From the NCBI RefSeq assembly GCF_019431455.1, contig NZ_JAHYSR010000005.1:62001-126000 (forward strand): a stretch of 64,000 nucleotides of DNA, read 5' to 3'. The position numbers and the translations under genes were made by a program. Below are positions 1-7,792 of this stretch, piece by piece; the first letter of the stretch is position 1, and every line of letters starts with the position of its first letter. The notes below the pieces were generated by a model. The model made no database searches and was not told the DNA's origin. It was given only the letters and a program-made list of their open reading frames with translations. Source of the DNA: Paracoccus bogoriensis (GTDB lineage Bacteria > Pseudomonadota > Alphaproteobacteria > Rhodobacterales > Rhodobacteraceae).

Positions 1-152
1 GCATCGCCGTGCGTGTCGGGCTCGGGTTCGCCCCCCTTCAGCGCGTCAAAGACACGGCCGAAGAAACTGCGCTGACGATCCTGCTCGCCCTCGTCTTCGG
101 CCAGATCGCCCGCCTCTCGGGCAGAAACCGATAATCGACTACCGGAATTCAT
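1..152 (-). CDS. CorC/TlyC-family protein, N-terminal fragment
   Basis: Only the first 50 or so codons are in the window; the gene runs off the left edge. The ATG shares its first bases with the ybeY stop (ATGA overlap), so it is the next gene of the same minus-strand operon. The visible protein begins MNSGSRLSVS, is acidic and low complexity, then has RSFFGRVFDALKGG, an N-terminal motif I associate with alphaproteobacterial CorC/TlyC (hemolysin-C-like, CBS-domain) proteins. The order phoH-ybeY-corC is the usual alphaproteobacterial arrangement and is the stronger support. The CBS and CorC_HlyC domains would lie outside the window, so the identification rests on context plus a short motif. 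Confidence 0.7.
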   Translation of the reverse strand, partial: MNSGSRLSVSAREAGDLAEDEGEQDRQRSFFGRVFDALKGGEPEPDTHGD

Positions 153-652
153 CTTTCGCTGGTCTCCTCATAGGGATCGGGGATGTTCAGACCGGCCAGA
201 ATCTGACGCTCTGTCTGTTCCATCACGTCGGCATCGGCGTCGTTCTCGTGATCGTAGCCCAGCAGATGCAGGCAGGCATGGACCAGAAGATGCGTGACGT
301 GATGCGCAAAGGGTTTGCCCTGCGCCAACGCCTCGGCCGCGCAGGTGTCATAGGCGATGGCGATGTCGCCGAATTCGTCCGTGTCGGGCATGGCCGGGGC
401 TGCGCCCGGCGCGCGGGGCACGGGTTCGACCGATGGCCAGGACAGGACATTCGTCGCGCGATCCTTGCCCCGGAAATCGGCGTTCAGGGCCGCGATGCGG
501 GCATCGTCGCAGCCCATGACCACGACCTCGCCGCCGATGCGGTGCCATTCCAGCGTCGCGGTGACGGCGCGGGCCGCCAGATCTTCAAGTCCGGCAGCCT
601 CCCATCGGTCATCCTCGATGACGCAATCGGTGGTGATGTCCTCAGGCATCAT
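149..652 (-). CDS. ybeY: Endoribonuclease YbeY, rRNA maturation factor
   Basis: Single-strand-specific zinc endoribonuclease acting in 16S rRNA 3' end maturation and ribosome quality control. The zinc signature is seen directly as HLLVHACLHLLGYDH (HxxxHxxxxxH), followed by the acidic C-terminus usual for the family. The reading frame extends upstream to 838, but that part lies inside phoH. The adjacent ATG-ATG pair at 652/649 gives a protein of about 167 residues starting MMPEDITTD, normal for YbeY. The start overlaps the phoH stop by about 10 bases, which suggests translational coupling. The 3' end overlaps corC by ATGA. Confidence 0.95.
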   Translation of the reverse strand: MMPEDITTDCVIEDDRWEAAGLEDLAARAVTATLEWHRIGGEVVVMGCDDARIAALNADFRGKDRATNVLSWPSVEPVPRAPGAAPAMPDTDEFGDIAIAYDTCAAEALAQGKPFAHHVTHLLVHACLHLLGYDHENDADADVMEQTERQILAGLNIPDPYEETSER

Positions 653-1718
653 TTCGCATCGCCCGCCGCAGAGCATGTTGGCCGCGCGGCTCGTTGCTGT
701 CGCCGCGCGCGATCGCGGCGGCCTCGTCGGCATCATATGCCTTGATGATGCGCGCAACAAGCGGGTGGCGCACGACATCTTCGGCGCTGAAATAGCTGAA
801 GCTGATCCCCTTGACCCCGCCGAGGATCCGTTCGGCATCGACCAGACCCGATTGCACCCCGCGCGGCAGGTCGATCTGGGTGCGGTCTCCGGTGACGACC
901 ATGCGAGACCCCTCGCCCAGCCGGGTCAGGAACATCTTCATCTGCATCGAGGTCGCGTTCTGCGCCTCGTCCAGCACCACGAAGGCGCGCGACAGCGTCC
1001 GCCCGCGCATGAAGGCCAGCGGCGCGATCTCGATGCGCTTTTCCTCGACCAGCTTCTGCATCTGCTTGGCAGGCAGGAAATCGTTCAGCGCGTCATAAAG
1101 CGGCTGCATGTAGGGATCGACCTTTTCCTTCATGTCGCCGGGCAGAAAACCAAGGCGCTCGCCCGCCTCGACGGCGGGGCGCGACAGGATGATCTTGTCC
1201 ACATGACCGCCGATCAGCATGGTCACGCCCACCGCGACGGCCAGATAGGTCTTGCCCGTCCCCGCAGGCCCGATCCCGAAGGCCAGTTCATGTTCGAACA
1301 GCGACCGCACATAGGCCTTCTGCGCGTCGGTGCGCGGCTCGACCGATTTCTTGCGGGTGCGCAGTTCATAAACACCCCTCGAGAACATTTCGAGCTGATC
1401 GGCAGGGGTCGGATCGCCCGCCGGGTCGATGCCCATGCGAAGCGCCGCGTCAACTTCGCCCAAGGATACCGGGCGCTGTTTTTCAAGGCGGTCATAGAGG
1501 CCACGCAGGACGTTGCTGGCCTCGGACTGGGCCTCGGGGCCGCCGACCACGGCCAAGAGGTTGCCGCGTCGCAGGATATGCACGCCCAGGGCTTCCTCGA
1601 TCCGGGCCAGGTGGCGGTCATTCGCCCCGCACAGGTCGATCAGCAGCCGGTTATCGGGGAATTCCAGCACGGTCTCATTCGGAGGGGTGGTGACGGGGGG
1701 CGTTGGCGAAAGGCCCAA
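642..1718 (-). CDS. phoH: PhoH-family P-loop ATPase
   Basis: PhoH/PhoL-type cytoplasmic ATPase of 358 residues, of uncertain biochemical role but constantly linked to ybeY in RNA metabolism. Walker A is GPAGTGKT near residue 152, and Walker B/DEAQ is seen as FVVLDEAQNAT. The N-terminal region (FPDNRLLIDLCGANDRHL) resembles the KH-like domain common in the family. The start appears to be TTG, with an AGGAG Shine-Dalgarno six bases upstream and no good ATG at the right place. Upstream, 1719-1853 separates it from the ABC ATPase gene; I see no gene there. The miaB gene often found upstream of phoH in alphaproteobacteria is absent here. Confidence 0.93.
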   Translation of the reverse strand: MGLSPTPPVTTPPNETVLEFPDNRLLIDLCGANDRHLARIEEALGVHILRRGNLLAVVGGPEAQSEASNVLRGLYDRLEKQRPVSLGEVDAALRMGIDPAGDPTPADQLEMFSRGVYELRTRKKSVEPRTDAQKAYVRSLFEHELAFGIGPAGTGKTYLAVAVGVTMLIGGHVDKIILSRPAVEAGERLGFLPGDMKEKVDPYMQPLYDALNDFLPAKQMQKLVEEKRIEIAPLAFMRGRTLSRAFVVLDEAQNATSMQMKMFLTRLGEGSRMVVTGDRTQIDLPRGVQSGLVDAERILGGVKGISFSYFSAEDVVRHPLVARIIKAYDADEAAAIARGDSNEPRGQHALRRAMRNDA

Positions 1719-1853
1719 ATCGTTCTCCTGCTCAGGCGTCCTTGGGGGTCATGGTGGCAAGATTGCGAGATTCGCACAAGGAGGGGTTGTCTGCCAGGGT
1801 GGCATCCCTGCCCGCCTGCGGCGCATAACGCGCGCCAGCCGATGCGGGTTGCA

Positions 1854-2585
1854 TCAGCGGTGGACAAGAGTCGCCCTGCCCATAAAGGCCGCCAAGGCCG
1901 GTTCGCTGTCCATCTCTGCAACCGGGCCGATATGGGCGATCCTGCCGTTTTGCAGCAGTGCCACCCGGTCCCCGATCAACGCGACCGAGCGCATGTCATG
2001 CGTGATCGTGATGGCCGTCGCGCCGGTCTCGGTCACGATGCTGCGGATCAGCGCGTCGATGGCGCGGGCGCGGATCGGGTCAAGGCCGGTCGTCGGCTCG
2101 TCGAAGAAGATCACCGCCGGATCGTCGGCGATGGCGCGGGCCAAGCCCACCCGCTTGGCCATGCCCCCCGACAATTCGGCGGGCATCAGATCGGCGGTCT
2201 CGGGCGGCAGGCCCACGCGCGCCAGCTTGTCCAGCGCGATGGCGCGGGCCTCGCGGTCGGGCATCCGCTGACGCAGGCGAAAGGCGACATTCTGCCAGAC
2301 GTTGAGGCTGTCGAACAGCGCCCCGCCCTGAAACAGCATCCCGAAGCGCGTCAGGAATTGCGGCAGGCGCGCCGCGTCCAGCGGCTGGCCCTGCCACAGA
2401 ACCTGCCCGCCATCGGGTGGCACAAGGCCAAGGATAGATTTCAGCAGCACCGACTTGCCGGTGCCAGACTGGCCGATGACGCAGAGGCTCTCGCCCGGGG
2501 CGACGGCCAGATCGACACCCGCCAGGACACGCTTGGCGCCGAAGCTGCGCGTCAGATCGCGCGTCTCGATCATCGGCGCGCTCAT
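1854..2585 (-). CDS. ABC transporter ATP-binding protein, MlaF type
   Basis: ATPase of an Mla-type ABC system that moves phospholipids between the inner and outer membranes. The 243-residue protein has Walker A GQSGTGKS, the signature LSGGMAKRVGLARA (the LSGGM variant typical of MlaF/Ttg2A), Walker B VIFFDEPTTGLDP and the H-loop ITHDM. Its ATG overlaps the stop of the upstream permease gene (ATGA), so the two are one translational unit. No MlaD substrate-binding (MCE) gene is visible in the window. The substrate is inferred from the family; other MCE-type substrates are possible. Confidence 0.88.
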   Translation of the reverse strand: MSAPMIETRDLTRSFGAKRVLAGVDLAVAPGESLCVIGQSGTGKSVLLKSILGLVPPDGGQVLWQGQPLDAARLPQFLTRFGMLFQGGALFDSLNVWQNVAFRLRQRMPDREARAIALDKLARVGLPPETADLMPAELSGGMAKRVGLARAIADDPAVIFFDEPTTGLDPIRARAIDALIRSIVTETGATAITITHDMRSVALIGDRVALLQNGRIAHIGPVAEMDSEPALAAFMGRATLVHR

Positions 2586-3352
2586 CGGAAGAACAGCCCC
2601 GTCAGCACGAAGTTCGCCGCCAGGATGCCCACCGCCGCCGCCACCACGGCCGAAGTCGTGGCCCGGCCCACCCCCGCCGCGCCGCGCGCACAGCGCATCC
2701 CGAACCAGCAGCCCGACAGCGCGACAACCAGTCCGAAAACCGCGCCCTTGATCAGGCCCGACAGCACGTCCCAGCCTTCCAGATAGGCCCAGCTGTCGGC
2801 GATGTAACGCGCCGAGGTAAAGCCCAGCGAGGTCGTCCCGACCAGCCAGCCGCCCATGATTCCGATGATGTCGCCCACCGCGACCAGGATCGGCAGCGAC
2901 AGGATCGCGGCCCAGAGACGCGGCGTCACCAGCCAGCGCAGCGGATCGGTGGACAGCGTGACCAGCGCGTCGATCTGTTCGGTGACTCGCATCGTGCCGA
3001 TCTCGGCGGCGATGGAACTGGCCACGCGGGCAGCCACCATCAGGCCGCCCAGAACCGGCCCCAGTTCGCGCACCATGCCGATGGCGACGATGGCGGGCAC
3101 GACATCGCTGGCCTGAAATCGCGCGCCGCCCGAATGGATCTGCAAGGCCAGCGCCGCGCCGGTGAACAGCGCCGTCAATCCCACGACCGGCAGCGACAGC
3201 CAGCCGATCTGGATGATCTGCTGCGCCAGGGCGCGTCCGGGGAAGGGGCGCAGTCGTGTCAGGCCGCGCGCGGCAAACAGCGCCACCGCCCCAATCCCGC
3301 GCAGCATCGCCAGCGCCGGGCGGCCAAGACTGCGCAAGACGGTCAAGACCAT
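2582..3352 (-). CDS. ABC transporter permease, MlaE family
   Basis: Inner-membrane permease of an Mla/MCE-type transporter, 256 residues. It is hydrophobic, with the MlaE core motifs LGPVLGGLMVAARVASSIAAEIGTM and a clear run of five or so membrane segments. The frame is open far upstream (to 3976), but that part is the shadow of alr. The ATG at 3352 gives the family length and starts [10 protein letters not shown]. It begins inside the last codons of alr (10-base overlap) and ends overlapping the ATPase gene by ATGA, so alr, permease and ATPase look co-transcribed. Confidence 0.88.
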   Translation of the reverse strand: MVLTVLRSLGRPALAMLRGIGAVALFAARGLTRLRPFPGRALAQQIIQIGWLSLPVVGLTALFTGAALALQIHSGGARFQASDVVPAIVAIGMVRELGPVLGGLMVAARVASSIAAEIGTMRVTEQIDALVTLSTDPLRWLVTPRLWAAILSLPILVAVGDIIGIMGGWLVGTTSLGFTSARYIADSWAYLEGWDVLSGLIKGAVFGLVVALSGCWFGMRCARGAAGVGRATTSAVVAAAVGILAANFVLTGLFFR

Positions 3353-4362
3353 GAGCGGGCGTAACGCTGACGCAGGGCGGTCAGGATCTCGTATCCGATG
3401 GTGCCTGCCAGATCGGCCAGCCGGTCGATGGGCTGATGGGCGCAGATCAGGTCCAACGTCTCGGGCACGTTCTCCAGCGCCGTCACATCGACGGTGATGA
3501 GGTCCATCGAGACGCGCCCCACGATCGGGCAGCCGATATCGCCCGCATAGAGCATCGCCCCCTTGCCGGACAGCGAGCGCAGCACGCCATCCGCATAGCC
3601 CGCATCGACGGTGGCGATGCGGCAGGGCCGGTCGGCGATATAGGAGGCGCCGTAGCCGACCATCTCGCCCTGGGCCACGGAGCGGGTCTGGATCACACGC
3701 AGCGACAGGCGGACAGTCGGCCGCGCCTCGGCAAAGGGCAGGCCGCCATAAAGCCCGATGCCAGGGCGCACGAGGTCGAAATGATAATCCGGTCCCAGAA
3801 GAATGCCGCCGGTCGCGGCCAGCGACAGGGGCACGCCCTCGCAGCCCTGCGTCATGTCGCGGAAGGCGGCCAGTTGCGCCGGATTGGCCGGATGCTCCGG
3901 CTCGTCCGCGCAGGCCAGGTGGGACATGATGAAATCGGGCCCCGCGGCCAAGGCCTCGGCGCGGATCGCGGCCCATTCGGGCGCCTCCATCCCCAGCCGG
4001 TTCATGCCGCTGTCAAGCTGAATGGCAAAGGGCTTGCCGGGGCGCAGGGCGCGGTCGCGAAAGAACTGCTCGGGCGAGTTCAGCACCGGGACAAGGCCGG
4101 TCAGATCCTCGCCCGGCATATGACCGGAAAGGACGTTGATGCGCGCATCCTCGGGCAGATGCGGGCGCAGGGCGCGCCCTTCGGCGGCCAGCGCCACGAA
4201 GAAGTCACGCGCCCCCGCCGCATAGAGTGCAGGCGCAACCCGCGCAGCCCCCAGCCCGTAGGCGTCCGCCTTGACGACAGCCGCGCAACGCGCGCCCGGC
4301 GCACGCGCGGCCAGCGCCCTCCAATTGGCCGTGACGGCCGCGATGTCGATCCGCAATCCCAT
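3343..4362 (-). CDS. alr: Alanine racemase
   Basis: PLP enzyme interconverting L- and D-alanine for peptidoglycan. The PLP lysine motif [13 protein letters not shown] lies near residue 35. The second-domain tyrosine motif is seen as [11 protein letters not shown], and the C-terminal beta domain carries [15 protein letters not shown] 4362 gives 339 residues starting [14 protein letters not shown], with the usual first strand before the lysine; the open frame to 4500 adds only low-complexity residues. It is the promoter-proximal gene of a minus-strand unit with the Mla-type permease and ATPase. Upstream, 4363-4616 is the divergent control region shared with pccB. Confidence 0.93.
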   Translation of the reverse strand: MGLRIDIAAVTANWRALAARAPGARCAAVVKADAYGLGAARVAPALYAAGARDFFVALAAEGRALRPHLPEDARINVLSGHMPGEDLTGLVPVLNSPEQFFRDRALRPGKPFAIQLDSGMNRLGMEAPEWAAIRAEALAAGPDFIMSHLACADEPEHPANPAQLAAFRDMTQGCEGVPLSLAATGGILLGPDYHFDLVRPGIGLYGGLPFAEARPTVRLSLRVIQTRSVAQGEMVGYGASYIADRPCRIATVDAGYADGVLRSLSGKGAMLYAGDIGCPIVGRVSMDLITVDVTALENVPETLDLICAHQPIDRLADLAGTIGYEILTALRQRYARSWS

Positions 4363-4521
4363 GCCGGCTGAGTGCCCTTGCAGGTGGCGCGCGTCAAGCG
4401 AAACTGGCGGGAGAGGTCGCGCCGGGCCGGCCATCGAGGCCGCCCCGGCGCGGCGGCCGACCCTTTGGGGTCGCCCGCGCGCACCCCGACAGGTTTGCAC
4501 TTTTTCAGTTAGCTAGCGATC

Positions 4522-4541
4522 AATGCTACATAGTTTGCAAA
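4522..4541 (+). promoter_or_regulatory. Candidate PccR (ScfR) operator upstream of pccB
   Basis: The perfect palindrome TTTGCAAA at 4534-4541 is preceded, after a 4-base spacer, by AATGCTAC, which keeps the TGC core. This matches the layout TTTGCAAA-N4-TTTGCAAA that I recall for the short-chain acyl-CoA regulator PccR of Rhodobacter sphaeroides. It lies 75 bases before the pccB start. A further TTTGCAC half-site is at 4494-4500. No pccR gene is in the window. Seen: the palindrome and spacing. Inferred: the regulator. Confidence 0.5.
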
Positions 4542-4616
4542 TTTTCTCGATATTTCTTTCCAGCGCGCCATGCGGCGTCTAGGTTCGCAGCACGGCTGAG
4601 AGGAGGAAGGCTTGCG

Positions 4617-6149
4617 ATGACGGACATCCTTGCGGAATTGCAACGGCGGCGTGACCAGGCCCGGATGGGCGGCGGCCAGAGGCGCATCGACGCACAGCAC
4701 GCCCGCGGCAAGCTGACCGCGCGCGAACGGCTGGACCTGCTGCTGGACGAGGGCAGTTTCGAGGAATTCGACATGTTCGTGGCCCACCGCTCGACCGATT
4801 TCGGGATGGAAACCGACCGCCCCTATGGCGACGGCGTCGTGACGGGATGGGGCACGATCAACGGTCGCATGGTCTATGTCTTTTCGCAGGATTTCACCGT
4901 CTTTGGCGGCTCTCTGTCCGAAACCCACGCCCAGAAGATCTGCAAGATCATGGACATGGCGATGCAGAATGGTGCGCCTGTCATCGGGCTGAACGATTCG
5001 GGCGGCGCCCGCATCCAGGAGGGTGTTGCCTCGCTTGCCGGTTATGCCGAGGTGTTCCAGCGCAATATCATGGCCTCGGGCGTGGTGCCGCAGATCAGCG
5101 TCATCATGGGCCCCTGCGCGGGGGGCGCGGTCTATTCGCCGGCCATGACCGACTTCATCTTCATGGTGCGCGACACGTCCTACATGTTCGTGACCGGCCC
5201 CGATGTGGTCAAGACCGTTACCAATGAGGTCGTCACTGCCGAGGAACTGGGGGGCGCCTCGACCCATACGCGCAAATCCTCGGTCGCGGATGGTGCCTTC
5301 GAGAATGATGTCGAGGCGCTGAGCGAGATCCGGCGCCTGTTCGACTTCCTGCCGCTGAACAACCGCGAGAAGGCGCCGACCCGGCCCTTCTTCGACGATC
5401 CGGCGCGAATCGAGCCCAGTCTCGACACGCTGATCCCCGACAATCCGAACCAGCCCTATGACATGAAGGAACTGATACAGAAGGTCGCGGATGAGGGCGA
5501 TTTCTACGAGCTGCAAAAGGATTTCGCGGCCAACATCATCATCGGCTTCATCCGGCTGGAGGGGCAGACCGTCGGCGTCGTTGCCAATCAGCCGATGGTG
5601 CTGGCCGGATGCCTGGATATCGACAGTTCGCGCAAGGCGGCGCGCTTTGTGCGTTTCTGCGATGCCTTCGAGATCCCGATCCTGACGCTGGTCGATGTGC
5701 CGGGCTTCCTGCCGGGAACGAGCCAGGAATATGGCGGCGTCATCAAGCACGGGGCCAAGCTGCTGTTCGCCTATGGCGAGGCGACGGTGCCCAAGGTCAC
5801 GGTCATCACCCGCAAGGCCTATGGCGGGGCCTATGACGTGATGGCCTCGAAACACCTGCGCGGCGATTTCAACTATGCCTGGCCCACGGCGGAAATCGCC
5901 GTGATGGGCGCCAAGGGCGCGGTCGAGATCCTTTATCGCAGCGAATTGGGCGACCCCGAGAAGATCGCGGCCCGCACCCGGGATTACGAGAACCGCTTTG
6001 CCAACCCCTTCGTGGCGGCCGAAAGGGGTTTCATCGACGAGGTCATCCAGCCGCGCTCCACGCGCAAGCGGGTGGCGCGGGCCTTTGCCTCTCTCAGGGG
6101 CAAGCGGCTGAGCAATCCCTGGAAGAAGCACGACAACATTCCGCTCTGA
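4617..6149 (+). CDS. pccB: Propionyl-CoA carboxylase beta (carboxyltransferase) subunit
   Basis: Transfers carboxyl from biotin to propionyl-CoA, giving methylmalonyl-CoA, in complex with PccA encoded 1.6 kb downstream. The 510-residue length is exactly family-typical. Acyl-CoA and biotin site loops are visible: [30 protein letters not shown] in the N half and [31 protein letters not shown] in the C half. The start ATG follows AGGAGG with a good spacing. Four small genes separate it from pccA. An acetyl-CoA substrate cannot be excluded from sequence alone, but pccA and methylmalonyl-CoA mutase nearby fix the pathway. Confidence 0.96.
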   Translation: MTDILAELQRRRDQARMGGGQRRIDAQHARGKLTARERLDLLLDEGSFEEFDMFVAHRSTDFGMETDRPYGDGVVTGWGTINGRMVYVFSQDFTVFGGSLSETHAQKICKIMDMAMQNGAPVIGLNDSGGARIQEGVASLAGYAEVFQRNIMASGVVPQISVIMGPCAGGAVYSPAMTDFIFMVRDTSYMFVTGPDVVKTVTNEVVTAEELGGASTHTRKSSVADGAFENDVEALSEIRRLFDFLPLNNREKAPTRPFFDDPARIEPSLDTLIPDNPNQPYDMKELIQKVADEGDFYELQKDFAANIIIGFIRLEGQTVGVVANQPMVLAGCLDIDSSRKAARFVRFCDAFEIPILTLVDVPGFLPGTSQEYGGVIKHGAKLLFAYGEATVPKVTVITRKAYGGAYDVMASKHLRGDFNYAWPTAEIAVMGAKGAVEILYRSELGDPEKIAARTRDYENRFANPFVAAERGFIDEVIQPRSTRKRVARAFASLRGKRLSNPWKKHDNIPL

Positions 6150-6360
6150 GCGAACCGACCATGCGGCCCGAAGCCAAGCACAAATGCGTGAATGATGCAG
6201 CCGCGCCACAGCCCCGGCGGGGTGACCGGTCCTGCGATGGCGGCGTCTGTCTGAAATCGGGGCGCGCCGCTATCATGGCGGCCGGGCCGGTTCGACGCGA
6301 AAACGGCCTCAACCCGAGCAGCAGGGCGCCAAGCCGCCCGTATTACAGGAGCATATGTTC

Positions 6361-6510
6361 ATGTCGAAGAAAATCATCCTCGGCCTCGTTCTGGTTTCGG
6401 CCTTTGCCGCCTGCCAGCGCCAGCAACCGGATGTCTTCGTGCCCACCGCGCCCGCAGCGCCCGTGGCCAACCCGGTCACGACCGAGCCCGTCTTCCGCGG
6501 CAAGTTCTGA
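6361..6510 (+). CDS. Very small lipoprotein (49 aa)
   Basis: A 49-residue protein, MSKKIILGLVLVSAFAAC followed by a proline/alanine-rich tail ending in PVFRGKF. The lipobox FAAC follows a short hydrophobic signal, so the mature lipoprotein is only about 32 residues. An ATG two codons earlier (6355) is possible, but AGGAG at 6347-6351 is better spaced for 6361. It lies 211 bases after pccB (nothing seen in that gap) and is followed within 50 bases by a terminator-like hairpin. Tiny lipoproteins of this type occur in Rhodobacteraceae; I know no function for this one. Confidence 0.7.
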   Translation: MSKKIILGLVLVSAFAACQRQQPDVFVPTAPAAPVANPVTTEPVFRGKF

Positions 6511-6559
6511 TACGATCTGCCCGACCAGACCGTGCGGGCGGCCCGTCTGCCCGCACGCA

Positions 6560-6597
6560 GAAAAAGCCCCCGCAACACCTGTTACAGGGGGTTTTTC
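6560..6597 (+). terminator. Bidirectional intrinsic terminator
   Basis: GAAAAAGCCCCC at 6560-6571 pairs with GGGGGTTTTTC at 6587-6597, with one bulged G and a 15-base loop. The C/G stem is flanked by A5 and T5 tracts, so it could terminate in either direction. It follows the small lipoprotein gene and ends at the base before the next start codon. Confidence 0.75.
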
Positions 6598-7038
6598 ATG
6601 CTGAAACATCGAGGTTTTCCGGGCCGCCTGCCCGGCACCGACTTTCAGTTCGTGATCCGGCGCGAGAATCGCAAGGACGGACCCACGCCCATCACACGCC
6701 GCGAGCGGTTCAAGGACCGCAGGCCCGCCGACAAGCGCGCCGACGAGGCTTTCCTGGCCGCGCTTATCGACCATTTCGGTGATCAGCCCTTTGAACGCGG
6801 CAATCTGGATGCCGGGCGGCTGTCCTGGCTGATCGGCCGCGAGGTCAAGCCCGTGGGCGCCTTCGATCCGGCCGATTACGACCAGCTTCTGCGGGTGGAC
6901 TTGGCTGTCGCAAGGGCAACCTTTCCTCAGTTGTTCCAGAGCGACGAGCCCCGTGACGGGGAGGACGGCGACCGGCCTGACACGGATGCGGATGCGGATG
7001 ACGGGGACGCGGATGACGGGGATGAGGGCCATCGCTGA
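6598..7038 (+). CDS. Hypothetical protein with acidic Asp/Gly-rich C-terminus
   Basis: I do not recognise this 146-residue protein. The first 30 residues are basic (MLKHRGFPGRLPG, then REN, RRERFKDRR). A folded-looking core follows (DEAFLAALIDHFGDQPFERGNLDAGRLSWLIG). The last 30 residues are an acidic Asp/Gly/Ala repeat (DTDADADDGDADDGDEGHR) encoded by short GATGCGGAT and GACGGGGA repeats. There is no signal peptide or membrane segment. The ATG at 6598 directly follows the terminator's T tract, and the AGGGGG in that stem may act as ribosome binding site. A GTG at 6532 is also in frame. The core looks like real coding, but the start is uncertain. Confidence 0.6.
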   Translation: MLKHRGFPGRLPGTDFQFVIRRENRKDGPTPITRRERFKDRRPADKRADEAFLAALIDHFGDQPFERGNLDAGRLSWLIGREVKPVGAFDPADYDQLLRVDLAVARATFPQLFQSDEPRDGEDGDRPDTDADADDGDADDGDEGHR

Positions 7039-7084
7039 TGCGCGAAAGACTGCTGGAAGGAACCGCGTCACGGGCATGTCAGTT

Positions 7085-7102
7085 TGACCTTTGCAAAGGT
7101 CA
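7085..7102. promoter_or_regulatory. Perfect 18-bp palindrome, candidate operator
   Basis: TGACCTTTGCAAAGGTCA is an uninterrupted 18-base palindrome with a TTTGCAAA core. It is followed directly by CATGCG-ATAA-CGCATG (7101-7116). It lies in the 127-base gap before the small lipoprotein gene at 7166. The TTTGCAAA core is shared with the candidate site before pccB, but the flanks differ, so it may be the site of a different regulator. Confidence 0.5.
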
Positions 7103-7165
7103 TGCGATAACGCATGTCCATCGACAACCGGTCCCGCAGCGGATCTCAACAACAGGCAGACTATC

Positions 7166-7405
7166 ATGCAAAAAACCGTTCTCTTCCGCATCGGCGGTGT
7201 CTCGGCCCTGGTGCTTGGCCTTGCGGCTTGCGACCCCAACATGCAGACCGGCCTGTCGCCCGATGCGCAGCGCGCTGCCGGTGGCGCTGTCGCCGGTGCC
7301 GTTGTCGCCCGCGCGCTCAACGAGAACGTGGCGACCGGTGCGGCCGTCGGCGCGACCGCCGGTGCGCTCTGCGACGATTTCGGCGTCTGCCAGCGTCGCT
7401 ACTGA
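7166..7405 (+). CDS. Small glycine-rich lipoprotein (79 aa)
   Basis: 79 residues with signal peptide and lipobox (VLGLAAC, Cys at about residue 21). A mature part follows with alternating Gly/Ala (GGAVAGAVVARAL, GAAVGATAGALCDDF) of glycine-zipper type and a C-terminal CDDFGVCQRRY carrying two cysteines. ATG 7166 starts MQKTVLFRIG; the frame opens earlier, but without a signal peptide. It shares the end motif AGALCDDF..CQ with the next gene, so the two are probably ancient tandem duplicates. Function unknown; glycine-zipper lipoproteins are often outer-membrane or envelope-stress proteins. Confidence 0.72.
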   Translation: MQKTVLFRIGGVSALVLGLAACDPNMQTGLSPDAQRAAGGAVAGAVVARALNENVATGAAVGATAGALCDDFGVCQRRY

Positions 7406-7465
7406 TCGACATGCAGTCGCGCGGCAGACCCTTGCGTCAGCCTCGCATCAGACAGGATTGAACAA

Positions 7466-7687
7466 ATGTCCAAGTTTCTCGCCATCGCTGCCGTCATCAG
7501 CGCGACCGCTGTCGCCGGCTGCACCCAGAACATCAACCCGACGGATGCCGACCGCGCCATCATCGGCGCCGCGACCGGCTACACCGTGCAGACCGTTCGC
7601 GGACGCGGCGGCAGCGACCGCCTGCGCGGCGCGGCCATCGGCGGTGCTGCCGGCGCGCTGTGCGACGATTTCCGTCTCTGCCAGTGA
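7466..7687 (+). CDS. Small glycine-rich lipoprotein (73 aa), paralogue of the preceding gene
   Basis: 73 residues: signal peptide MSKFLAIAAVISATAVAGC with lipobox AVAGC, then a short mature region (IIGAATGYTVQTVRG, LRGAAIGGAAGALCDDFRLCQ) of glycine-zipper character. The C-terminal AAGALCDDF..CQ matches the gene 60 bases upstream, while the rest is diverged. It is followed by an intrinsic terminator at 7733-7768, so the pair probably forms one short transcript. Function unknown. Confidence 0.72.
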   Translation: MSKFLAIAAVISATAVAGCTQNINPTDADRAIIGAATGYTVQTVRGRGGSDRLRGAAIGGAAGALCDDFRLCQ

Positions 7688-7732
7688 TGATGTGACGCGC
7701 GGCGCAGGCCGCCGCGCCCTGCACAACAACAG

Positions 7733-7768
7733 AACCGTCCCCGGCCCGCGGCCAGGGGCGGTTTTTTT
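7733..7768 (+). terminator. Intrinsic terminator before pccA
   Basis: AACCG(T)CCCC at 7733-7742 pairs with GGGGCGGTT at 7755-7763 with one bulged base, followed by an uninterrupted run of seven T (7762-7768). It ends the small-lipoprotein transcript 24 bases before the pccA start, so pccA should have its own promoter or depend on read-through. Confidence 0.8.
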
Positions 7769-7792
7769 CATGCCGATCGGTCGGGAGGGGCC

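Noticed and set aside
357-2786. Very long plus-strand open frame (about 809 codons) across ybeY, phoH and the ABC ATPase
   Set aside because: It is antisense to three well-identified genes, rich in His, Arg, Gln and Gly as expected from a GC-rich complementary frame, and has no ribosome site or family motif.
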